In this document: positions 57,012 to 64,000 of the stretch, piece after piece
Layout of the letters: every line of letters starts with the position of its first letter
Position numbering within the stretch: the first letter of the stretch is position 1
From: Trichomonas vaginalis G3
Lineage: Eukaryota > Parabasalia > Trichomonadida > Trichomonadidae
Assembly: GCF_026262505.1 (NCBI RefSeq)
Contig: NC_067206.1
Span: 27,791,896-27,855,895 of the forward strand
DNA: 64,000 nt
Reading direction: 5' to 3'
Translations under genes and position numbers: made by a program
Notes under the pieces: model-generated
The model's input: only the letters and a program-made list of their open reading frames with translations
Databases searched by the model: none
Told to the model about the DNA's origin: nothing

Positions 57012-57692
57012 ATGGAAAAAGTAAGGTTTTCATGCGAAGTTGATCAAGAGAAACTGAGCAAAAGTAGACTTATACCTGATTGGCTAAGTCGAATCAAACC
57101 ACCATTTGAGCTTTTAGATGCAAATGTTATTCAAATAGATTATTTTGGACCACGAATTGGTATAATAAATTTAGAAGTCGACTACTTATACAAAAACGAA
57201 AAATATCATGAAAGGATTTTCTTAATAGGCAGAGCTGTTTATATTTTAGTTATTTTTAAATGCAAAGACGATAATGAATTATATACTATACTTGTTAGTC
57301 AGCCAAGAATAGGTAGTGGGACTTTCTCACTTGAAATTCCTGCAGGAATGCTTGATGATTCAAATGCATTTATAGAATGTGCAATAAGAGAGCTCGAAGA
57401 AGAAGTTCATATAACTGCAAAAGATGATGAAATGATAGAGTTGTCTGATTTTAATTTTACAATTCCTGAATTATGCGATGATAATTCAAAATATTATTTA
57501 TACTACAAAGAAGAAACAAAAGAAAACATCATGAAATTCGATAATATGAGTACTGGCGCAGAAGAAGACGAAGTAATTACTTTGAAAGTATCAAAATTTA
57601 AAGAAGCAATGAAATGCGCTACAGAATCAGTATCATTATACTGCATGAAGATTTTTGAGTCCAAACTAGCAAACGGAGAGCTCAAATTATAA
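57012..57692 (+). CDS. NUDIX hydrolase, ADP-sugar diphosphatase type
   Basis: 226 aa. NUDIX box near residues 110-132: IPAGMLDDSNAFIECAIREL followed by EEEVHI. The metal-binding RELEEE is present. The first Glu of the consensus is Asn, and the final Gly is His. The phrase LEIPAGMLDD is typical of plant-like ADP-sugar/UDP-sugar diphosphatases (NUDX14 type), which cleave ADP-glucose or ADP-ribose. The N-terminal 90 residues form the usual dimerisation region. Enzyme subtype is inferred from this phrase only. Confidence 0.75.
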   Translation: MEKVRFSCEVDQEKLSKSRLIPDWLSRIKPPFELLDANVIQIDYFGPRIGIINLEVDYLYKNEKYHERIFLIGRAVYILVIFKCKDDNELYTILVSQPRIGSGTFSLEIPAGMLDDSNAFIECAIRELEEEVHITAKDDEMIELSDFNFTIPELCDDNSKYYLYYKEETKENIMKFDNMSTGAEEDEVITLKVSKFKEAMKCATESVSLYCMKIFESKLANGELKL

Positions 57693-57861
57693 TATTTTAT
57701 TTTGTATTTGATTTTTATCTGATTTGTTTCTATGAAAAATAGAATTGATTTATGTATTTTGTTATTACACTAAAATTCATTGTTTTGTATAAAAGAATAA
57801 TTTTATATTTTGAAATAATTAACAGAAACTTTAGTATAATTATAAAAAACATAACTAACAA

Positions 57862-58164
57862 TTAATCGCGCTTAACGTCTTGTTCTTCATCATCTTCAGC
57901 AACAGCATCAAAAAGATCATTATCATCATCTCCGATTTCAGCACTATCAGATAGTTCATCGACAAGAGCATCTAAGTCTTTATCTAGATTTTGAGTGTCT
58001 TTTTCTAATAGAGAATTTGAAGTTTTTGTCAATAAAGGTGCATGTGGATCTTCTGTTACATTTTTCTCAATTTTAATTCTCCCTCCGGCTCTTAATGCAG
58101 CACGTGGATCTGCTTGAAGAGCATCAGGGGAGTCCCGCTTACACAAACTAAATAAAATCCCCAT
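57862..58164 (-). CDS. small acidic protein with possible N-myristoylation/palmitoylation signal, 100 aa
   Basis: Starts MGILFSLCKRD: Gly2 with small residues and Cys8 form a plausible dual acylation signal for membrane anchoring. Residues 55-100 are strongly acidic (LDALVDELSDSAEIGDDDND). No known domain. Possibly a membrane-tethered adaptor; inference. Confidence 0.6.
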   Translation of the reverse strand: MGILFSLCKRDSPDALQADPRAALRAGGRIKIEKNVTEDPHAPLLTKTSNSLLEKDTQNLDKDLDALVDELSDSAEIGDDDNDLFDAVAEDDEEQDVKRD

Positions 58165-58685
58165 TCTGTCACTTTTTAGATACGAAATTTAAGAAATGGG
58201 AAGGTTATCAAAGAGAGCATTATAATTCACATTTCCAATACTTACTGATGAATCCTCGATGCATAAAAATTCAATTTTCAGGGTTTTTCTATCACAATAT
58301 TCTTCAAAAGCAAGATTTTTAAGCAAGTTTATATGAATTTTACTATTTGCCAATTATACTTATTCATTATCATCTTCCAGCACAGTTAAAAGATCATAAT
58401 GAGACAATTGTTACATATTTGTATGATAAATACATATGCTATACATTGATTACGAAGTGCACTCAGATTAAAGCCGAAAAATAGTAATATTCATCAATTA
58501 AAGTATCTATTCTTCTATAATTTGAAATTGAAAATCAACCAATTTTGTTTCTAAATGGAAAACATTCGAATCTAATCACTAATTCTCAACAATAGTTATT
58601 AAATATCTGTTAGTTTCAATCAGAATCAACTTTGATCACGCATTTGGCGTCAGAAGTGAAGTAAAAAAAATTCAAAAATATCTGA
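58165..58685. other. AT-rich intergenic region
   Basis: 521 bp between two divergent genes. No strong Inr box on either side; nothing else recognised. Confidence 0.45.
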
Positions 58686-59306
58686 ATGAGTGTTTCTGGT
58701 GAAGCCGAAGGAGAGTTTGAAATATTTTTTGACCAAGATGTACCAATAGAAAACAGACTCGATGCTTCTCCTGAAGAAGTGGAAAAAGATGAACCTGGAG
58801 AAGAATTTACAAATTTCTCAATCGTTGTTTATCTTAAACAAACGGATGACGAAGTCGACGCAATTAAGATTCAATTATATTCAAAGGATGTTCTTAGCTT
58901 CTTATATGAAGGCGAAATGTCAAAAGAAGATTTCGAGACTTTCAAATCCGAGCAAGAATTAGATATCGACTTTAATGACTTCCCAAATATATTACGAGAG
59001 GTTCTTGGCCAGATTAACGAAGATATCGAAGAAAATGGATATAATGCTCGCTTAATTCCTGACGAAGAGAACTCATGCCGCCTTATTATTAAGCAAGATC
59101 TTGAATTATGCACAACAGAAATATTTAACATCAAACTTACCGGTGCAGGTAACGAGAGAATTAGAAAAGTTAGTCAAACTCGCTATAATGAACTAAGTAA
59201 ACGGGACAATGCTTTGAGAACACAATACAAAGATCTTATCAAAAGAATCAGACGCCCGGATCCAAAAATCTTACAAGATTTCAAACTTAGCTCTGAAATC
59301 GGATAA
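58686..59306 (+). CDS. SAS-6-like N-terminal domain protein (SAS6L-type), 206 aa
   Basis: Residues about 40-160 match the globular head of SAS-6: VVYLKQTDDEVDAIKIQLYS, LSFLYEGEMSKEDFETFKSE, then ELDIDFNDFPNILREVLGQI. In SAS-6 this head dimerises to build the nine-fold centriole cartwheel. The protein ends soon after the head (RDNALRTQYKDLIKRIRRPD) and lacks the long coiled coil, as in SAS6-like proteins found at apical or basal body structures of protists. Trichomonads have flagella and basal bodies, so a role there fits. Acidic N-terminus of 35 residues. Confidence 0.65.
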   Translation: MSVSGEAEGEFEIFFDQDVPIENRLDASPEEVEKDEPGEEFTNFSIVVYLKQTDDEVDAIKIQLYSKDVLSFLYEGEMSKEDFETFKSEQELDIDFNDFPNILREVLGQINEDIEENGYNARLIPDEENSCRLIIKQDLELCTTEIFNIKLTGAGNERIRKVSQTRYNELSKRDNALRTQYKDLIKRIRRPDPKILQDFKLSSEIG

Positions 59307-59892
59307 GCTGTATCATACTACGTAGTGACATTATACCATCTATCATTTTTATTCTTAAAAATTATATTATTTGATTTAAAACTTATTTGCTAATTTCAGA
59401 GTATTTTTCAATAGAAAATAGCTTTTCTAATCAGTTTCTTGTGTATCCTTATCAATCCGAAGTCTGAAAACATATATTTCAACATCATATTTTAGATCTA
59501 GGATAGTAAATTGTAGGAACTAAAGCCTAAACTATAATACATACTAACAATTGCTTGGCAGATAAATCATAACTTGGATTTTTTTTTTGTATACGGCAAT
59601 TATTCACTAAAAATAGTCCAATTACCCTTTCGCCAGGGTGATACAACATTCCTAGCGGCACAAAATAGGAAGATAGTTCCTGGTTTAACCAATGCATATT
59701 TATGGCAATTCTCATCAAATTAATCCAAAATAAAAAGATCTAGCCAGGAGTTATCACCATGATTCCTGCATGGCATGACCCTCTGTTGTTAAAAATATCT
59801 TTGTGACATATAAAATTTTCGATCGAATTACCCCCAATTCAAAGCATCTCAAATTTGTGAAGTGATGTCAATTTTTTTTTACATTTTTACCA
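59307..59892. other. intergenic region, partly less AT-rich
   Basis: 586 bp. Positions 59610-59780 have higher GC than usual for intergenic DNA (CGCCAGGGTGATACAACATT) and may be a decayed element or RNA gene. No box or fold recognised. Confidence 0.35.
59868..59875 (+). promoter_or_regulatory. Inr-like box (TCAATTTT) of the DOCK gene
   Basis: Lies 18-25 bp before the ATG at 59893. Confidence 0.5.
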
Positions 59893-62800
59893 ATGAATCA
59901 ATCAATTGCTAATGATGTAGCCAGATTAAGATCAGATGAATCGATTCATTGGGCAAGTCCCACATTAAAACTGAAAACCGAATCGAACAATCCTTATCTT
60001 CCACCAGATTTTAATTCGATGTTTAATGGAAGATTTGAGAATGATCATTTTACATCAATGATAAGTTCGCCCGGATTAGAGTTAGATATCGAAGTTCCAT
60101 CTATTCCTACTCCCAAATATATTGAAAAAGCAAGTAGTATCAATAATTTCGAAAAAGAATTTAAATTCAACGAAATTGCAGCATATAAATCATCGGGAAC
60201 ACCATACTGTTTAAAGAATTCAAGTTCATTCTTCTCAGAATTGAAAAACTTTCCAACAAATGACTCTTTAGGTTACTTAAAGTTACTCACGTTAAAATTA
60301 GCCGAATACTCATTTTCCTTTCAGCTTATAGAACCGATATTATGTACTGCATTTTTATATTCTGCTCATCATCAAAGAATTGTTTCAGATTTTTGGTATT
60401 TTTCTTTTCCAGAAGCCGAAAAAATGATGAACGATTGTGGAATAGCTATATCTTACAACAATACAGCATCATTTCAAGTTGATCCAAAACAAATCGATGA
60501 AAAATTATTTTTGATTGTAATTTTATCACATCCGTTATGTGTTGAAAATTCCTCATCAATACTAAGATATTATCAGAATCCATCAGAGAATTCTAAGCAA
60601 GCAGCACAAAAATCTTTATCGAACTCATTTCCACGTATCAAGAGTGCATTTTCTCAATTTGCATGGTCATATTTTGATCTGTCAGAGATAAATACATCGT
60701 TAGCACCCATCTTACTACAGAACTTTTTTGTAATTGAAAAGCCAATTGTAGAACAAAGCATTTATGACACGATATTTATACCACAACCCAAGAGTCAGAG
60801 GCAACTAAACATAAATATGAGGTTTACTACTAGTGATTCTTCAAATTTAATTATCAGACCAAGATTTTCTCCTCATCCACAGCCATTTCTATCACCAATA
60901 CATCAGATATCAGTCAGATTGAACAGTATTACCCTCAAAGATAACTCAAATGTTAAGCATAAGAATAACCAGATAATGATGTCCCTGAGGAACTCTCCGA
61001 ACTCATCAACAGTCAAAGGTATCTATTCCTTGTTCACTGCAAGTCAGTTGTCATATGTCGCGTTCAGTTCTATTGCTTACCACAATGAAAAACCAAATTT
61101 CAATGACACTTTTACAATAAATTTGCCACTTCCCATTCCTCCGACTCTTCAGCTCTGTTTTGAAGTCATCCACATACACGTGAAGGACAATAAGGATACA
61201 TTCAGCCCTATCGGAAACGGTTTTGTAAATTTAGTCAAAGAAGATGGAAAAATTTTCTTATCTGGCGAAAAAATTGAGGTTCCAATCAACATTGATGGTG
61301 GTTACGACCTCATTTCACATTTATCGATATCCATTTTCCTTAGAAGTACATTCGTCACTGATAGTTTGCAATTCACTAACTTGAAAGAAAAGAAAAATTT
61401 ACAAAATTTGATAAAAGTGCCACCTCCGATTATTGTAACCAATTTGATGGAAATTTTGGAAATGTTTGTGAATTCCATCGAGTCAATGAATGATAATTTT
61501 AATTTCGACACTTTATTTTTGATTCAAAATTCAGTGTCAAAAATTTTGTCAGAAATGTCTTTACAAAAATATTTGACAATTTTTGTACGTTATTTTGCTT
61601 TACATGACAGAAAACCATTAAGAGGCACGAACGAGAAAATATATTTCTCAGACAATTCGAATAGTACTGATCAATTAAAAATTGACAAATTAAATATTAT
61701 CAAAACAAATTTGGATCCAATAGAGAAAGCAATGTCTTCTTTGTACTTGAAATTGATTTCATCAATGAATGATTATTTGGCCGAACAACCTCTATCGTCC
61801 ATTTCACTTTTTGTCGACTTCATTTTCATGTTGATTGCAAAATCTCTCGCAACTTCTGAAACAATTAATTTTTATGGTTTTGACACTTTATGTCAACGGT
61901 TTTGTGAATGTTCAATGAACATGAAATCGAAAACTGACTGGCATCCTTTGAATTCTCTTGCTGTTTTCGGATTATGCCTATTTGATCTCGGTTTTAGCGA
62001 ACAATCAGCTTTTTTGTTCTCTACAGCTATGAAAAATTTAACAAAAAGTGACAAAATTGATGTTGAAATTTTCAAATCTTTCTTGGAGATTTCTGTACAG
62101 CCATTGATATTCTGTGAACTGATATTGAACAGCGGAAGTTACAGAAAATTATTCTTGAAAACTTTGACAAACGGTTTGAGCGGTTTTAGCAATTATTCAG
62201 AGATTTTACAGACAATTTCTATTTTGTTAGTTAACTGTTTTTCAAATTACCAGAAAAACATCAGTGTCCAAATCGCTTCTATTTTAATTGAATCTCTGAA
62301 CATGGTCAATTTAAATACTTTGCAAAAGGAAGACAATATCTTGAGTTTGTTGTATTACTTGATATCGAAATCATCTAGTAATTCATTGAAGAATAATAAT
62401 TATTCACTGTTTATCAACGTTTGTCACTTTTTATTGAAAAATAACCGTCAAAAACAGAACACAAAGAAAATACAAAAAGGAATATTAGAGTTTATTCTTA
62501 ATTTGAATACTGTTAAACCAAAAGACAAAACAGAAGAGATTTCCAATTTGTTTTATCATTTGATGACAAAAGAAATATTGGAAATCAATTTGCCATTATT
62601 TGCAAATGTATTTTCTTCAATAATTACAACTTATTCTCCTCAAATTTTCTTCATTAATTTGCCGCCTTTGGCAAAAATTTTGTTTTCATTGTTAAAAATT
62701 GTCATAAAAAGTGACATGAACGATGAAAAAGCCGGATATTTGTCTATGCCGTTTGTTTTACTTTTCGAAATGGATGACGAAAAATCTTCATCAACTAATA

Positions 62801-64000
62801 GAGCAAAAGTGACAGCAATGAGAGCTTTGTCACTTTTATCAATTGAAGATTTCATTGATCCAAAAATTATTTTGTTTTTCGAAGTTATGTCTACGAAATC
62901 GAAAAATATATCGTTAATTGACTTCACTTCACTTTACAGGAAACTCAGGGAAAACAGTTTTTGTTTACTCGAGGATATAAATAGTTTTGACAAAAACTGT
63001 GAACTTTTACTTCAAAGATTGTTTTTGTTCAAAAATTGTCCAGATATGCAGCTCCAAATTTTGTCGGAAATCGCAGAAAAGAATTTGAAAAATGATAACA
63101 AAATTGAATACATCACTTCACTTTTCATGAAATGTTCTTTAATTTTGGAATATGGTTGTTTACTTGGCCAAATTCCAAATGTTTTTGGTACTTTGCATTG
63201 TTTGTCACTTTTTAACAACATTTGTCATATTTCGAAAGATTTAGAATGTTCAAAAGAGATTTGTGATGATTTACCAAAAGTTCCATGTTATTGTTCTTCT
63301 GTTGATTTCACTCAGCTTGGATTACAAGGAATTTTAAATCAAATTGTTAATTTTTGCAAAGAAAACAATTTGCAAAGTTATAGTTTTGTTTTTGCTGATT
63401 TTCTTTTGCCGCTTCTTGAATATTCCAGAGCTTGGGGTGAATGCAAACAATCTATATTTACTCTGTCGGATTTGTTTGACGGTTATTCCAAACAAATTTT
63501 GAATGATGACGATAAAATGTCAGAAAAATATTTCAGGGTAAATTTCATAGGAGATCCCTTCAGGGAAGAAAAAGACAAATCTTTTGTTTATCATTCGAAT
63601 CGTTTGACAACTGTATTTTCTTTGGCGAGAACTTTGATTGAACAATATACTTTGTTGCTTAATTGTCCGATTTCTTTGTTCCAGGCGTCAATTGCTAAAA
63701 GAGAATCTTCTGTAGGATTTATAGATGTAATTCAATTGACACCAAAAAGAAATAATAGACAAAAAAGTGACATTTTTAATCATCATACACAATTTTATTA
63801 TGATACTCCTTTTGTTCCTGGCTCAACGAACTTTGTTGGATCGATTGAAACACAATGGATAAGGAGAACAATAATAACTGTTGAAAACTGTTTGCCGTCA
63901 GTTTTGAGAAGGTCTTTTGTTGATCCGAAACTCACAAAAAATGTTGATTACGAGCCAATCAGAGTTTCATATAAAAAACTGAGAGAAAAAACTGAAGAAC
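59893..64000 (+). CDS. DOCK-family (dedicator of cytokinesis) Rho GEF, 5' part
   Basis: The frame is open from ATG (MNQSIANDVARLRSDESIHW) to the window end, 1,369 codons, and continues outside. A C2-type DHR-1 domain lies about residues 344-480: VAFSSIAYHNEKPNFNDTFT, LPLPIPPTLQLCFEVIHIHV. A long helical ARM-like region follows. DHR-2 begins near 1205 (YFRVNFIGDPFREE) and includes FYYDTPFVPGSTNF and WIRRTIITVENCLPSVLRRS near 1300-1335. The catalytic nucleotide-sensor loop lies beyond the window. Role: GDP/GTP exchange on Rac/Cdc42-like GTPases, controlling actin shape, with DHR-1 binding phosphoinositides. No SH3 at the N-terminus, so closer to DOCK-C/D types. Confidence 0.9.
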   Translation, partial: MNQSIANDVARLRSDESIHWASPTLKLKTESNNPYLPPDFNSMFNGRFENDHFTSMISSPGLELDIEVPSIPTPKYIEKASSINNFEKEFKFNEIAAYKSSGTPYCLKNSSSFFSELKNFPTNDSLGYLKLLTLKLAEYSFSFQLIEPILCTAFLYSAHHQRIVSDFWYFSFPEAEKMMNDCGIAISYNNTASFQVDPKQIDEKLFLIVILSHPLCVENSSSILRYYQNPSENSKQAAQKSLSNSFPRIKSAFSQFAWSYFDLSEINTSLAPILLQNFFVIEKPIVEQSIYDTIFIPQPKSQRQLNINMRFTTSDSSNLIIRPRFSPHPQPFLSPIHQISVRLNSITLKDNSNVKHKNNQIMMSLRNSPNSSTVKGIYSLFTASQLSYVAFSSIAYHNEKPNFNDTFTINLPLPIPPTLQLCFEVIHIHVKDNKDTFSPIGNGFVNLVKEDGKIFLSGEKIEVPINIDGGYDLISHLSISIFLRSTFVTDSLQFTNLKEKKNLQNLIKVPPPIIVTNLMEILEMFVNSIESMNDNFNFDTLFLIQNSVSKILSEMSLQKYLTIFVRYFALHDRKPLRGTNEKIYFSDNSNSTDQLKIDKLNIIKTNLDPIEKAMSSLYLKLISSMNDYLAEQPLSSISLFVDFIFMLIAKSLATSETINFYGFDTLCQRFCECSMNMKSKTDWHPLNSLAVFGLCLFDLGFSEQSAFLFSTAMKNLTKSDKIDVEIFKSFLEISVQPLIFCELILNSGSYRKLFLKTLTNGLSGFSNYSEILQTISILLVNCFSNYQKNISVQIASILIESLNMVNLNTLQKEDNILSLLYYLISKSSSNSLKNNNYSLFINVCHFLLKNNRQKQNTKKIQKGILEFILNLNTVKPKDKTEEISNLFYHLMTKEILEINLPLFANVFSSIITTYSPQIFFINLPPLAKILFSLLKIVIKSDMNDEKAGYLSMPFVLLFEMDDEKSSSTNRAKVTAMRALSLLSIEDFIDPKIILFFEVMSTKSKNISLIDFTSLYRKLRENSFCLLEDINSFDKNCELLLQRLFLFKNCPDMQLQILSEIAEKNLKNDNKIEYITSLFMKCSLILEYGCLLGQIPNVFGTLHCLSLFNNICHISKDLECSKEICDDLPKVPCYCSSVDFTQLGLQGILNQIVNFCKENNLQSYSFVFADFLLPLLEYSRAWGECKQSIFTLSDLFDGYSKQILNDDDKMSEKYFRVNFIGDPFREEKDKSFVYHSNRLTTVFSLARTLIEQYTLLLNCPISLFQASIAKRESSVGFIDVIQLTPKRNNRQKSDIFNHHTQFYYDTPFVPGSTNFVGSIETQWIRRTIITVENCLPSVLRRSFVDPKLTKNVDYEPIRVSYKKLREKTEE

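Noticed and set aside
59527-59718. 63-codon reverse frame in the gap before the DOCK gene
   Set aside because: No promoter box, no homology recognised and no second copy; probably chance in a less AT-rich stretch.

Overview
The window looks like nuclear DNA of a trichomonad, most likely Trichomonas vaginalis or a close relative. It is very AT-rich and no intron is visible. Many ATGs follow an Inr-like TCA(Y)(T/A) box by 8-20 nt, and several stops lie inside a TAAA. The gene content also fits: ankyrin proteins with a conserved helical head, MdaB-type flavoproteins, a DOCK GEF and ribosomal protein S18. These identifications come from reading the sequence; no database search was run.

Left third (1-32240): three Polinton/Maverick copies, treated as fossils. 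Copy Z (1-910) is only an end. Copy A (911-7395) is a short, internally reduced copy carrying the packaging ATPase and structural genes. Copy B (10567-32240, 21.7 kb) has both ends, a 5-bp target duplication, a protein-primed family B polymerase, an integrase, a packaging ATPase, capsid-like genes, phage-like fibre genes and two KilA-N genes, with several genes broken. Copy A abuts a truncated Mutator-like transposase relic (7396-8227). Next to it is a 1.05-kb array made almost wholly of back-to-back hairpins (8476-9523), the strangest feature in the window.

Centre (9734-38969): a divergent pair of mdaB-like genes exists twice in inverted orientation. Copy B of the Polinton sits in their shared promoter in one copy, and the other copy is the exact empty site. 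The inverted 1,020-bp segments match in length to the base once the Polinton and its target duplication are removed, and each keeps a different one of the two genes whole. The second copy lies inside a pair of 505-bp inverted repeats. A nitroreductase-like gene with one in-frame TGA follows.

Right third (39264-64000): ordinary host genes. They are a helical protein of unknown role, a coiled-coil protein, three ankyrin loci (all interrupted) plus an ankyrin relic, a WD40-like protein, a small SSXT-like protein, calnexin, ribosomal protein S18, a divergent beta-tubulin with one in-frame TAA, a NUDIX ADP-sugar hydrolase, a small acylation-type acidic protein, a SAS-6-like protein and the first 1,369 codons of a DOCK-family GEF.

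A second recurring motif is a family of tiny GC-rich twin hairpins. They are scattered through Polintons A and B, between genes and, several times, in frame within genes.
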